Shown one piece after another: positions 50,808 through 60,449 of a stretch of 64,000 nt of DNA. This stretch comes from Candidatus Nanosynbacter sp. TM7-074 (GTDB lineage: Bacteria; Patescibacteriota; Saccharimonadia; Saccharimonadales; Saccharimonadaceae). The DNA lies in the NCBI RefSeq assembly GCF_041006295.1, contig NZ_CP158487.1, positions 310,001-374,000 on the forward strand, in the 5' to 3' direction. Each line of letters opens with the position of its first letter. Positions within the stretch are counted from its first letter, which is position 1. A program made the translations under genes and the position numbers. The notes beneath the pieces were generated by a model. That model made no database searches. It saw only the letters and a program-made list of their open reading frames with translations, and was not told where the DNA came from.

Positions 50808-53800
50808 CTACCACCCTCTAATGACCATTTTTCTATTCGGATTTTTTGCTGAGGTAAAACCATGTCTGTAAGCCTCAACATTACGCTTAACGTTGTCCCA
50901 GTTTATTATATGGATTTTATCTCCCTCAAATACGTAATCGCCCTCCTCGTAGCCTACTGATCGCATAATCCTCCTGGCCACGTCTCTTGCGTCACCTAAA
51001 GTAAATGTAGAACCTCGAGCCCAGTCATAATACATTTGCGCTTCATTCTCAAAGGTGGGTTTATTATCTTCGGTTATGTCTACGTATTCATCTATGCGCT
51101 TCATTGCATCCGACAATTGCACTCCTCTTATCGCCTCTTCGTTGCCATCATCTCCAAAGTCCTCATAGGCAGATTTTTTATTCGCAATTTCGTCTATAAA
51201 GCGACGCGGAGAAGATTCGGTGCGTGTTGGAACCGAGCCTATCGTCTCAAGATTTGGATAATCACCATCACCTCGCATCACAGAAATCCTCTCACCAATT
51301 GAGATATCCTCTCCTGCCCGTGCCGGCTCGTAGCCACCAATCATAGCATAAGCCTCTGCCGAGTATCCAGAATTCCAGCCGCCAGTGATTACACGGTTAG
51401 AGAATGAGTTCCAATTTGGATTTCTTGGATTCCTAAAACGTTTTTGTCGCACATTAAACAAGAACACCTCCCAGGCATTTCTTCGCATTAAGAGTAGGGC
51501 GTTATCTTTAATAATAGACGGCAGCCTACCCTCGATGCCATGAACAGCATCAAGATGAGGATTCTTATCCAGCTTAGAAATAAGATTAAATACTGTTCTC
51601 TTGTCTACTTCTATCAGGTCCGCATCTTCACTCTCGATATATAGCGGCTGGAGCTGATTATCGCGGTCAAGACTTCTTTGCAAAACAGCATCAGTCAGAA
51701 GTTTGCGCACGAAACCTATGTTGGCCTCTTCCGGCTCCATCTCAACGTTTGCATAATGAACAACTGGACGAACACCATCGTAGCGCCTGGTATATTCTTC
51801 TATAAAATTCTCTATAACTTTTACAGACTTATCCTCTGGAGTTCCTTTTCTACGATTTACCAGAATATTTATCTCAAACAAAGATCGATCAAGAGAGTCC
51901 CCTTTATTGTCTACCTGATCTATATACTGATTGAGAAGTCTGCTAAGGTTATCCTCCTCCATCCAGGCGGGAATATTGACGGAAACCCTACAATCGTTAT
52001 TCATAGATCCCAAGCTGGATGCAACAGCAGCAACTTTTCGCTCGTATTCTGGATTATCAGAAAACTCATCATTTAGATAACTAGCTATACTTTCTCGCTC
52101 TCGCTCCACACTTCTCATCACCGGTGAGCCATCAGCCTCAACCCAATGTTTTTTACCAGAGACATCTTCTATTTGTTTACGCGTATGCGGCCCGCCCATG
52201 TCAGCTATCCACTTACGCATCTGCGCCAGATCCCTGCGCGATCCATAGCTATACCTAAACGGATCTTCTTTTTTATTTAGTCTTTCCAGCGGCCTCCTCG
52301 TTACCGCCGCCGGCCCGCCAAAGCCCTCTACAGCCTGAGTCGTATTAACTATCGTCTCTATCGGCGGAGGTGTTATTTGGAACTTGGGGACATTCTTATC
52401 TGTCAAGACTTCGACTGTAGTTGAGATGGTTGAGATAGAGTTATTTCCCTCCATAGTCGCCAGCGGAGCCACATGTGTTATTCCGTCCGCATCCACGTCT
52501 TGAATTGCAACAACTTCGCCGTATGCACCGTTAAATTCTACTTGACCATATTCATCAACGGAAAAAAGATTTGCCACTGGACTATCGTATGGGATATCTA
52601 TACTTCCATCTGGCGCGATATCAACCATAAATACCCTGTCCTGGCTATCTATTGAGGCGGATACAGCAAATTTCAGTGTTCCACCCTGAGCTTCATCAGG
52701 CCATGAAGCGCTATCAAACCCATGATAAGATCCATAATCCGTCATATTAGAAATCGATAGCCGAATAGACCCATCATTACCTTGACTTCCCCAGTGGAGT
52801 CCCAGTTCATTATTATCAAACACACTGGCGGTATCATTATCATACCAAAAATCTCGAGTAATATTCGTCAGTTCAGATTGATGGTGGCCTAAATATTCAT
52901 CAACACTCAAATCTTGTACAATAGACTCTTGACTGCTTACTACTGCAGAAAGATCTTCTACGATAGCGCCCTTTTCCTGCAGCAGTTCCTGCGAGGATTG
53001 AGACAAAGAACCGTCAGCCTCAAACGAAATATTCTCAGCAAAAATACTACCGTTTGGATCAATGATATTTGCTGTTCCGTCAGGATTGTATGCCAATTGA
53101 TAATTATCTGGTAAATTGATACTTCCTTGGCTACCGCCTACGTCGTATGAAGTATAATCTCCAGCACTCACGATAGTCTCAGAACTATAACTCTCGCCAT
53201 GAAATATACCCGCTAGCAAAGTTTGCCTATCGCCCCCGCCTTCGCCCGTAAGGGCATTTTCAAGCAGGCCGTCGTAACCAGAATTAAAGAATGCCAAAGC
53301 CTCTTGTGAAGCCAGTCCAATCGTAAAGCCAGTCACAGCCCCCGTTGCCGCTGCCGCTGCTACGCGTCGCCTCTTTAACTTCTTAAAGGCCTCATCTTTT
53401 TTACTTCTATCATCCATTAGAGAATAAAGTACATCTGTAGATTTATATATCGCATCATCTACCGTGCCATCTTTATCAATACCCAAATCTGCAACAAGTT
53501 CCTCTGGTAAATCCCCCAACCTACCTTTCAACTTCACTTTAGCTCTAGCTATTGCCACATCTAAATTAAATCGCTCTGATTCAACTTCCGTCACGCTTGA
53601 ATATGAAATAAAGTCGGCCTGTAATTTATCTGAAGCATAGACTCTGGACATAGCGTTAACAATCGATTCATAACCCTGCTGTAGTTCCTCCGGGGACAGG
53701 TCTTCTTTATCAATAAACTCTTCTAGCGAGCCAATCAGTTCCTTTGCGGCAACTGTTTCATAGCGAGTTTTTTCGATTTCTGCACGTCGGCCTTTGTCTT

Positions 53801-54812
53801 CAAACTCCTGACCCTGAGCGACTTCCCGCGCATGTATGGCACGCTCTTCTTTGAGCCGTTTATTTTCACGCATACCAGCAAACACGCCACCGAGTAATCC
53901 AGGTATACCAGTCACGCCAGCAGCTCGCGCTAGCGACCCTCGTCCAACTCGGAATAAACCAGTAGCAATCGCTGCACCCAAGCTCACCGTCTCAGGGCCA
54001 ACAAGCGAACCTATCTTTGACTTCTGTAGTCGTTCAATAGTTTTATCAATTTTACTTTGATGAGCTTCGGTACGGACCCCAGAGCGAGATTCGCCAGTAT
54101 AAATCTTCATGCCTTGCAGCACCCTATCAAGACTTTCACCATGATCAACGCTTTCCTTAACTGCTTGGGCAATTTGCCAAATATTATCTATTCTGACCTT
54201 GCCCTCACCAACGAGATTGTCGCCATCACCATACTGATTTAATTGACGCACTATCCTGGACTGCGCTTCCCTAAAGGCCTCCTCACTCCAGTCTTCGCTG
54301 TCGCCTTCGACATAATTTTCAATCAACTTCTTCACCGCTAAGCCAAATGGTGAATCCTCAGTCAACTCTTGTCGATGTTCTCCAGCAGCCTCGTGTATAG
54401 ATTCGTCATACTCGGAAGTAAAGCGCGCAATAGTCGCCCCCATGGCAGCATTGCGCAACGCAACATTATCCGTGTATAGTGCAGTTAACCCTTCTTCTTC
54501 AGCGCGCTGTTTAGCTTCTTCAACGTACTTATTGAAAAAATACTTAGTGGCAATACCGTTCTCGCCCCTCCATACCCTATGCAAAAAGCCCTTTATTCTA
54601 CCAGCTTCCCTGGCAGCCTCAGACTCTTCTCTTAGGCGAGTTTCTGCATAGTCTTTAGCTGCCGCCTCAACATCATGTGTCTGGTCAACAACCGCTACAA
54701 CCAAGGGTTTGTCATGAGATTTTGGCTGCGCGCCACTTAGCATAGGGTCTTTATAGTGATAAGTTGTCGGCACTCCTGCCGGCAATTCTGACCTATTAGT
54801 ATCAATTGACAT
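50808..54812 (-). CDS. Giant membrane-associated protein with C-terminal GT2-like domain
   Basis: 1334 residues. N-terminal ~480 are charged and helical with a first hydrophobic stretch (~residues 275-310, AAIATGLFRVGRG...IPGLLGGVFAGM). A second lies at ~500-525 (AAAAATGAVTGFTIGLASQE). Residues ~530-850 are beta-rich, Ser/Asp/Gly-rich and look extracytoplasmic. The last ~420 resemble a GT-A glycosyltransferase: VSVNIPAWMEEDNLSRLLNQ, a DxD-like IESEDADLIEVD, and GGYEPARAGEDISIGERI (ED motif). No complete family is recognised. Its ATG follows the small partner gene by five bases. Confidence 0.65.
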   Translation of the reverse strand: MSIDTNRSELPAGVPTTYHYKDPMLSGAQPKSHDKPLVVAVVDQTHDVEAAAKDYAETRLREESEAAREAGRIKGFLHRVWRGENGIATKYFFNKYVEEAKQRAEEEGLTALYTDNVALRNAAMGATIARFTSEYDESIHEAAGEHRQELTEDSPFGLAVKKLIENYVEGDSEDWSEEAFREAQSRIVRQLNQYGDGDNLVGEGKVRIDNIWQIAQAVKESVDHGESLDRVLQGMKIYTGESRSGVRTEAHQSKIDKTIERLQKSKIGSLVGPETVSLGAAIATGLFRVGRGSLARAAGVTGIPGLLGGVFAGMRENKRLKEERAIHAREVAQGQEFEDKGRRAEIEKTRYETVAAKELIGSLEEFIDKEDLSPEELQQGYESIVNAMSRVYASDKLQADFISYSSVTEVESERFNLDVAIARAKVKLKGRLGDLPEELVADLGIDKDGTVDDAIYKSTDVLYSLMDDRSKKDEAFKKLKRRRVAAAAATGAVTGFTIGLASQEALAFFNSGYDGLLENALTGEGGGDRQTLLAGIFHGESYSSETIVSAGDYTSYDVGGSQGSINLPDNYQLAYNPDGTANIIDPNGSIFAENISFEADGSLSQSSQELLQEKGAIVEDLSAVVSSQESIVQDLSVDEYLGHHQSELTNITRDFWYDNDTASVFDNNELGLHWGSQGNDGSIRLSISNMTDYGSYHGFDSASWPDEAQGGTLKFAVSASIDSQDRVFMVDIAPDGSIDIPYDSPVANLFSVDEYGQVEFNGAYGEVVAIQDVDADGITHVAPLATMEGNNSISTISTTVEVLTDKNVPKFQITPPPIETIVNTTQAVEGFGGPAAVTRRPLERLNKKEDPFRYSYGSRRDLAQMRKWIADMGGPHTRKQIEDVSGKKHWVEADGSPVMRSVERERESIASYLNDEFSDNPEYERKVAAVASSLGSMNNDCRVSVNIPAWMEEDNLSRLLNQYIDQVDNKGDSLDRSLFEINILVNRRKGTPEDKSVKVIENFIEEYTRRYDGVRPVVHYANVEMEPEEANIGFVRKLLTDAVLQRSLDRDNQLQPLYIESEDADLIEVDKRTVFNLISKLDKNPHLDAVHGIEGRLPSIIKDNALLLMRRNAWEVFLFNVRQKRFRNPRNPNWNSFSNRVITGGWNSGYSAEAYAMIGGYEPARAGEDISIGERISVMRGDGDYPNLETIGSVPTRTESSPRRFIDEIANKKSAYEDFGDDGNEEAIRGVQLSDAMKRIDEYVDITEDNKPTFENEAQMYYDWARGSTFTLGDARDVARRIMRSVGYEEGDYVFEGDKIHIINWDNVKRNVEAYRHGFTSAKNPNRKMVIRGW

Positions 54813-54817
54813 AGCTC

Positions 54818-55123
54818 TTACTTAACTCCAAGATACAAAGATCTAAAGCGTAGCATTGTCTCAAGCGTTATCTTTTTCGTATCAACGCCGCTATTTGCTA
54901 TGTATTGCTGAACTTCCTGCTGACTAGCGTTACGATCTAATAAATCATTAAATCCGTCAATTTTATTTTCAGGCAACGCCCCAAGCACGGCCCTATCAAT
55001 CTGATCAAGTAGCCTATTCTTCAGATCTTGCTCTAATTGATGCCTGACGTCACTGTCAAGAGTCTTAAAGTTCTTAGCATCTATAATGTCATTGATAAAT
55101 TTAGATAAAGCATCCTGATCCAT
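54818..55123 (-). CDS. Small DUF5663-like helical protein
   Basis: 101 residues from the ATG at 55123, seven bases after AAAGGAG; a GTG two codons upstream is too close to it. Helical and acidic: FINDIIDAKNFKTLDSDVRH, LKNRLLDQIDRAVLGALPEN. The pattern resembles DUF5663, a family I associate with Patescibacteria, but I am not sure. Translationally linked to the giant GT2-like protein, so probably a partner. Confidence 0.6.
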   Translation of the reverse strand: MDQDALSKFINDIIDAKNFKTLDSDVRHQLEQDLKNRLLDQIDRAVLGALPENKIDGFNDLLDRNASQQEVQQYIANSGVDTKKITLETMLRFRSLYLGVK

Positions 55124-55180
55124 TGCCACACTCCTTTGGTAATTAATATATCATCAAAACCCAAAATAGTACAGCATAAG

Positions 55181-55513
55181 CTAAATCATCACGCCCACTG
55201 GCGTAAACGAGGTCAAAATTGCCATCAAAATGAGGGTAACATACCAGATTTTGCGATTAAATTGGTACTGCTCAATTTTGAGAACGAGGAGTAGCGCGAT
55301 AAACAAGCCAACCGGCACGGCCTGCACTGTAAAAGCGCCCAGCTCAAAGGGGTTTTTGAGACGTAGCCACAGCGCGCTGAGGATGACAAATATCACCAGT
55401 TTCAAAAAGAACGTGCCGTCATTTTCATAAATTCGCTCGCGACCCTTGCGGCTGAATAAAGCGCTGGATTTTGAGCGGTTGCGGGCGTAAGTGCGAGATT
55501 TTTGTTTTGTCAT
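55181..55513 (-). CDS. Small membrane protein of unknown function
   Basis: 110 residues. A strongly basic N-terminus (KQKSRTYARNRSKSSALFSR), then three hydrophobic segments (~residues 35-50, 62-82, 88-108). TATAAT lies 13 bases before the ATG, directly after the rpsJ terminator; no Shine-Dalgarno is seen. No family recognised. Confidence 0.6.
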   Translation of the reverse strand: MTKQKSRTYARNRSKSSALFSRKGRERIYENDGTFFLKLVIFVILSALWLRLKNPFELGAFTVQAVPVGLFIALLLVLKIEQYQFNRKIWYVTLILMAILTSFTPVGVMI

Positions 55514-55535
55514 AAGCTTGATGAGAATTATAACA

Positions 55536-55564
55536 TAAAAAATCCGCCCCGTTCAAGAGGCGGA
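55536..55564 (-). terminator. Intrinsic terminator after rpsJ
   Basis: TCCGCC and GGCGGA stem on the minus strand followed by TTTTTTATG. Confidence 0.85.
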
Positions 55565-55583
55565 AATGTCTAGTACGTTAAAA

Positions 55584-55901
55584 CTACATACGAATTTCAG
55601 CGTCAACGCCAGCTGGCAAGTTCAAGTTCTGCAAGCTATCGATGGTCTTTGGTGTGGCGTTGGTGATGTCGATCAACCGCTTGTGAACACGGCGCTCGTA
55701 GGTTTCACCACCCATTTTGTATACGTGTGGGCTTTTTACGACTGTGTAGGTGCTGCGACGAGTTGGTAATGGCACTGGGCCAGCAACGTTCGCGCCGGTG
55801 CGAATCGCGGTGTCGATGATTTGTTTTGCTGATTGGTCGATGACCTTGTGGTCATACGCCTTCAGACGGATGCGGATTTTGATCCCGGTATCTTGAGCCA
55901 T
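55584..55901 (-). CDS. rpsJ: 30S ribosomal protein S10 (uS10)
   Basis: 105 residues. [40 protein letters not shown] are typical; S10 is also the NusG partner NusE. AGGAGG precedes the ATG. It is a single-gene unit with promoter and terminator, detached from the rest of the S10 cluster. Confidence 0.98.
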   Translation of the reverse strand: MAQDTGIKIRIRLKAYDHKVIDQSAKQIIDTAIRTGANVAGPVPLPTRRSTYTVVKSPHVYKMGGETYERRVHKRLIDITNATPKTIDSLQNLNLPAGVDAEIRM

Positions 55902-55990
55902 AGCTCCTCCTTATGTGCAATCCCGTAACCTCTAATCATTCTACTGTACGAACGACCGAGTTCTCGAGATAAATTAGTAATAACTAGGTG

Positions 55991-56019
55991 ATTATACCAA
56001 TATCCCTAGGCTTTATCAA
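55991..56019 (-). promoter_or_regulatory. Promoter of rpsJ
   Basis: TTGATA (56014-56019, inside the ldh 3' end), 17-base spacer, TGG-extended TATAAT (55991-55996); leader of ~85 bases. Confidence 0.7.
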
Positions 56020-56941
56020 GGTGGGCGATCATTTCACCGATAATCGCAGCAGAATTGTTGAGCGATTGCCTCTCGCGTTCGGTCAGTGGATAGCCCGTCA
56101 AAATTTTCACGCCGTCGCGGCAGATGGTCGATGGCAAGCCCAGTACGACATTGTCCAGTCCATATTCACCCTCAGCCAGCGAACAAACTGGATAGACCGT
56201 GTGCGTTGACTGACGTAAGGCCGAGACAATCTTAGAGACCACAAAGCCAATGGCAAAATACGTCGACTTCTTTGTCTCGATCACTCGGTAGGCGCGGTTA
56301 CGGATTTTCTGCTCAATGCCCTCAATCATCTCCTCCGTAAAGCCCGGATATTCACGAATAGGTACCTCACCAATCTGCGCAGTCTCAATGGTCGAAAACG
56401 AAGAGTCGCCATGCTCGCCCAAGATGTAGGCATCAACCGCCTTGCTGTCGACATTTAGCGCGTCCGCCAGGTACGATTTCAGCCGTGCGGTGTCCAGAGT
56501 CGTTCCCGTGCCGAACACTCGGGTTTTCGGCAGTCCCGATTCCTTCAACGCTACATAGGTCAAGACGTCGACTGGGTTACTGACAACGATCAAATACGGC
56601 TTGGCGCCACCAGCCATAATGTTTTTGACAATGTCACGCATGATGGCAGCATTGACGCCGACTAACTCCAGTCGCGTCTGACCTGGCAGTTGCGGCGAGC
56701 CAGCGGTAATAACCACGATATCATCGTCGTTGATGTCACTATAGTTACCCGTACGTACCACTACATTGCGGTCAAGCCCCATGGCGTCGTTGATGTCCGC
56801 GGCTTGACCCCATGCCAAATCCGCATTGCGGTCGATCAATACAATTTCTTCAATCACACTGCGCAGCGCACAAGCATACGCCGTCGTCGCACCAACCATT
56901 CCGCCACCACCGATAATCACCAATTTCTGTTTATTCACCAT
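56006..56941 (-). CDS. ldh: L-lactate dehydrogenase
   Basis: 311 residues. NAD-binding VIIGGGGMVGATTAY, AGSPQLPGQTRLELVGVNAA (Gln at the specificity position, as in lactate rather than malate dehydrogenases), SNPVDVLTYVA and the catalytic His in LGEHGDSSF. It reduces pyruvate to lactate and regenerates NAD+, completing fermentation with enolase. AAAAGGAG lies before the ATG. Confidence 0.93.
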   Translation of the reverse strand: MVNKQKLVIIGGGGMVGATTAYACALRSVIEEIVLIDRNADLAWGQAADINDAMGLDRNVVVRTGNYSDINDDDIVVITAGSPQLPGQTRLELVGVNAAIMRDIVKNIMAGGAKPYLIVVSNPVDVLTYVALKESGLPKTRVFGTGTTLDTARLKSYLADALNVDSKAVDAYILGEHGDSSFSTIETAQIGEVPIREYPGFTEEMIEGIEQKIRNRAYRVIETKKSTYFAIGFVVSKIVSALRQSTHTVYPVCSLAEGEYGLDNVVLGLPSTICRDGVKILTGYPLTERERQSLNNSAAIIGEMIAHLDKA

Positions 56942-57008
56942 ATCTCCTTTTTCTTTTTACGTTAGATAGTTTAATTTTGTCATAAACATTATCACTTTGT
57001 CAATTGAT

Positions 57009-57037
57009 TTTACTTTACATCAAAAAATATGTATAAT
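57009..57037 (+). promoter_or_regulatory. Promoter of the lipoprotein gene
   Basis: TTTACT (57009-57014), 17-base spacer, TATAAT (57032-57037), about 45 bases before the ATG. Confidence 0.65.
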
Positions 57038-57081
57038 ATCGGTAATTTATCAACTTTTACATATTATCAATGGGAGGATAT

Positions 57082-57849
57082 ATGGAAAGAGGAATACAAA
57101 CAAAGGAAGCGCCACGCACAGGCATCGCGAGAATGTACCGAGCGCTTGCCGCATTAGCTTTACTGCCGTCATGCTTCTTAGCCGGATGCGTAGAAGAGAA
57201 AGGAGTTGACGCTGGAAGCTCAAGTTCAACTCCATACAGCAGCTCTGAAACTGCTACACCTCAGCCGGAAAATAGCAATACTAAGAATCCGTCACAAAAT
57301 AAAAAAGACGATTCTGCGGGAAAAATAGATATAGAAAAGAAATCAATGTATTACGCAAAATACGACAATCGCGAAGGATTTACAGCTTACTGCGTGGGAA
57401 GTAACTATGAAAACCCTCAAATAGCAGACTGCTCAGTATACTTGTGTGATGGAAACGACATGGTTCGGTTTGAATTCGATAATATAGATTTCACCGAACA
57501 AACCCAAAGAAAAAGAATACCTGAAGCCTCTGATCTAATGCTTAGAGCAGACACCTTAGCAAGACAATATGGGGATTATGCTCCAACCGAAACCTCAAAG
57601 AATGTAGCTGAATGTAGGGAGAAGAAAAGCAGCGTAGGACAATTTACCGAACCCGTATCTTTTCCACGCGGCGAGCAGGAGCAATATCTCTGCCTCCCTC
57701 AATTTACGGCCACAATAGACAATAAAAAAATGGGTATGAAGATTACAAAGATCACATCCGTCGACGAGAAAGACAACAACGGTCTGTACTATCCTCACTA
57801 TACAGTTAATCTTTCTGAAGAATGTTTTGACATAAGAACTATCAACTAG
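57082..57849 (+). CDS. Putative lipoprotein of unknown function
   Basis: 255 residues from the ATG at 57082, five bases after GGGAGG; the ATG at 57070 precedes that site. Signal region MERGIQTKEAPRTGIARMYR, a hydrophobic core and lipobox CFLAGC with Cys at ~36, then a Ser/Thr/Asn/Gln linker (~45-80) and a domain with five further cysteines (TAYCVGS, ADCSVYLC, VAECREK, YLCLP). No family recognised. Confidence 0.7.
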   Translation: MERGIQTKEAPRTGIARMYRALAALALLPSCFLAGCVEEKGVDAGSSSSTPYSSSETATPQPENSNTKNPSQNKKDDSAGKIDIEKKSMYYAKYDNREGFTAYCVGSNYENPQIADCSVYLCDGNDMVRFEFDNIDFTEQTQRKRIPEASDLMLRADTLARQYGDYAPTETSKNVAECREKKSSVGQFTEPVSFPRGEQEQYLCLPQFTATIDNKKMGMKITKITSVDEKDNNGLYYPHYTVNLSEECFDIRTIN

Positions 57850-57872
57850 GTATACACCATTGCAACAATATC

Positions 57873-57903
57873 AAAAAATCCCCCGGGTTACCGGGGGATT
57901 TAA
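57873..57903 (-). terminator. Intrinsic terminator after tuf
   Basis: ATCCCCCGG-TAA-CCGGGGGAT on the minus strand followed by TTTTTT; weak U-run in the plus direction for the lipoprotein gene. Confidence 0.85.
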
Positions 57904-57923
57904 TTAGGCTTGTGCTATCAAGA

Positions 57924-59108
57924 TTATTTGTTAATCTTTGTAACAACACCAGCACCAACTGTACGACCACCTTCGCGGATAGCAAAGTTCAAACCTTGCT
58001 CCATAGCGATTGGTGCAAGCAGCTTAACCTTGAAGGTTACAGTGTCGCCTGGCATGACCATTTCTTTGTCAGCTGGCAATTCAACTTCACCAGTAACGTC
58101 AGTTGTGCGGAAGTAGAACTGTGGCTTGTAGCCCTTTGAGAATGGAGTGTGGCGACCGCCCTCTTCCTTCTTCAATATGTAAACCTCAGCTTCAAACTCA
58201 GTGTGTGGAGTAATTGTGCCTGGCTTTGCCAAAACTTGACCACGCTCAATGTCGCTGCGCTCAATACCACGTAGCAAGACACCTGCGTTGTCACCTGCTT
58301 GACCTTGGTCAAGAGATTTCTTGAAGGCTTCAATACCAGTTACAACTGACTTCTGAGTTGGCTTCAAACCAACGATTTCAACTTCGTCGTTCAATTTAAC
58401 AACACCCTGCTCGATACGGCCAGTTGCTACTGTACCACGACCCTTAATTGAGAAGACGTCCTCAATTGGCATAATGAATGGTTTGTCCATGTCACGTGCT
58501 GGCTCTGGAATGTAGCTGTCCATTGCGTCAACCAATTCCATAATAGCGTCTTCGTATTTCTCGTCACCTTCAAGAGCCTTAAGAGCAGAACCCTTGATGA
58601 TTGGAGCGTCTTTGTCGAAGCCGTTCTTTTCAAGAAGTTCGCGAACTTCTTCTTCGATCAGCTCAACCATTTCTTCGTCAGCCATATCCATCTTGTTCAA
58701 GAAGACAACGATCTTTGGCACGCCAACCTGCTTTGCAAGCAAAACGTGCTCACGAGTCTGAGGCATTGGACCGTCAGTTGCGGCAATAACCAAAACTGCA
58801 CCGTCAACCTGAGCAGCACCGGTGATCATGTTCTTGACGTAGTCAGCGTGTCCTGGCATGTCAACGTGTGCATAGTGACGATTCTTTGATTCATACTCTT
58901 GGTGTGAAGACGCGATAGTAATACCACGTTGCTTCTCTTCTGGTGCGTTGTCGATTTGGTCGTACGCAACAGGTTTGTTAACTGCGCTTGGTAGGCGCTT
59001 TGCCAACACTGCAGTAATCGCAGCAGTCAGCGTAGTCTTACCGTGGTCAACGTGGCCCATTGTACCAACGTTAACGTGCGGTTTGCTTCGGTCAAATGCA
59101 TCTGCCAT
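57924..59108 (-). CDS. tuf: Elongation factor Tu
   Basis: 394 residues. G1 [15 protein letters not shown] effector threonine, G3 [12 protein letters not shown] (Met where most bacteria have Cys), NKMD and the SALKALEGD region; domains 2 and 3 complete. It delivers aminoacyl-tRNA. It stands alone, without rpsL, rpsG or fusA. AAGGAGA lies upstream of the ATG. Confidence 0.98.
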   Translation of the reverse strand: MADAFDRSKPHVNVGTMGHVDHGKTTLTAAITAVLAKRLPSAVNKPVAYDQIDNAPEEKQRGITIASSHQEYESKNRHYAHVDMPGHADYVKNMITGAAQVDGAVLVIAATDGPMPQTREHVLLAKQVGVPKIVVFLNKMDMADEEMVELIEEEVRELLEKNGFDKDAPIIKGSALKALEGDEKYEDAIMELVDAMDSYIPEPARDMDKPFIMPIEDVFSIKGRGTVATGRIEQGVVKLNDEVEIVGLKPTQKSVVTGIEAFKKSLDQGQAGDNAGVLLRGIERSDIERGQVLAKPGTITPHTEFEAEVYILKKEEGGRHTPFSKGYKPQFYFRTTDVTGEVELPADKEMVMPGDTVTFKVKLLAPIAMEQGLNFAIREGGRTVGAGVVTKINK

Positions 59109-59188
59109 TTGTAGAAGTTCTCCTTATTTAATTATTATTTTTCACGCGGGTACAGTCCATTAAAAAGACCTCACGGCGTATGGGTTTA

Positions 59189-59217
59189 ATTATAACGGTT
59201 TTCTAATCAGTTGTAAA
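59189..59217 (-). promoter_or_regulatory. Promoter of tuf
   Basis: TTTACA (59212-59217), 17-base spacer, TATAAT (59189-59194) on the minus strand; leader of ~75 bases. Confidence 0.75.
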
Positions 59218-59221
59218 TAGC

Positions 59222-60433
59222 TTATTTCTTACTATAATACTTCGATAGAAACACGTCGCGAAACCCATAGAACGTGCCATTTTCCAGACTTTCGCGGATG
59301 TCATCAACTAGCTTAACGATAAATCGTTCATTATGGATAGATAGCAATGTGCCAGCCAAAGATTCGCGGGCATGGAGTAAATGACAGAGGTAAGCGGCGG
59401 TATAGTGGCGGCAAGTATAGCAATCGCAATTTTCCATAATTGGTTCAAACATCTCGCGGTATTTTTGGCCGCGCACATTGACCCGGCCAAACGGCGTATA
59501 GGCCGCACCATTTCTGGCCACGCGCGTCGGGCTGACACAGTCAAAGGTGTCAATTCCCTGCTCAATCGCCGCAAAGATGTCGTCCGGCTCGGAAATGCCG
59601 AGCAAATGCCGCGGCTTGTTCTCGGGCAAGATTTGATTGACCCACTGAATCGTCTGCGCCATGGTTTCCTTTTCCAGCGCGCCGCCAATGCCGTAGCCGT
59701 CAAAGTCCATCGTACCTAGAAACTTAGCGGTTTGTTTGCGTAAATCTTCATAATTCGCACCTTGCAGCACGCCAAATAACGCCTGATATGGCTTGTCGGG
59801 ACGAGCTTCACGCAGACGTTTAACTTCCGCCAAACTCCGCTCCGCCCACGCATGTGTCCGCGCCAAGGCTTCCACTTGATAATCATATGGATCAATTAGC
59901 GAAGTCAGCTCGTCAAAAGCAAAGGTAATATCCGCGCCAATGCCCGCCTGAATCTGCATAGATAACTCCGGCGTAAATTTATGGTATGAGCCGTCTAGGT
60001 GCGACTTGAACATCACACCATTTTCATCAACCCAAGCGTGGCGCGATGATTTTTTAGCGATAGCGATTTCCTCATCAACATCCGTACTCATCGCTAAAAC
60101 CTTCTTAAAGCCCGAGCCCAGACTCAACACCTGAAAGCCACCACTATCAGTGAATGTCGGCCCATCCCAGTGCATAAACTTGCCCAAATAACCAGCCTTT
60201 TCAATCAATTCATGTCCTGGCTGCAAATATAGATGATAGGCGTTCGCTAGCACCGCCTGCGCACCGACATCCGCCACCATCTCCGGAATCATCGCCTTGA
60301 CATTGGCCTTAGTGCCGACCACGATAAACGCTGGCGTTTTAATATCGCCGTGCGGCGTATGAATCACACCAGTCCGCGCCAAGGTGTCATTAAATCGCGA
60401 AGTTATTTCAAGAGAAAATGGTTTTTGCTGCAT
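59222..60433 (-). CDS. tgt: tRNA-guanine transglycosylase
   Basis: 403 residues from the ATG at 60433; a longer frame starts before the promoter. TFTDSGGFQVLSLG (substrate Asp), DCVSPTRVARNG (nucleophile Asp in TFDCV) and the zinc site CDCYTCRHYTAAYLCHLLHA are intact. It exchanges G34 for a queuine precursor in His, Asp, Asn and Tyr tRNAs; no queuosine synthesis genes are in the window, so the base may be scavenged. A TGA-extended TATAAT ends ten bases before the ATG. Confidence 0.95.
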   Translation of the reverse strand: MQQKPFSLEITSRFNDTLARTGVIHTPHGDIKTPAFIVVGTKANVKAMIPEMVADVGAQAVLANAYHLYLQPGHELIEKAGYLGKFMHWDGPTFTDSGGFQVLSLGSGFKKVLAMSTDVDEEIAIAKKSSRHAWVDENGVMFKSHLDGSYHKFTPELSMQIQAGIGADITFAFDELTSLIDPYDYQVEALARTHAWAERSLAEVKRLREARPDKPYQALFGVLQGANYEDLRKQTAKFLGTMDFDGYGIGGALEKETMAQTIQWVNQILPENKPRHLLGISEPDDIFAAIEQGIDTFDCVSPTRVARNGAAYTPFGRVNVRGQKYREMFEPIMENCDCYTCRHYTAAYLCHLLHARESLAGTLLSIHNERFIVKLVDDIRESLENGTFYGFRDVFLSKYYSKK

Positions 60434-60443
60434 AATCTGTCTG

Positions 60444-60449
60444 ATTATA
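60444..60449 (-). promoter_or_regulatory. -10 box of tgt
   Basis: TGATATAAT on the minus strand in the 16-base gap after the 563-residue gene; ten bases to the ATG. Confidence 0.55.
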
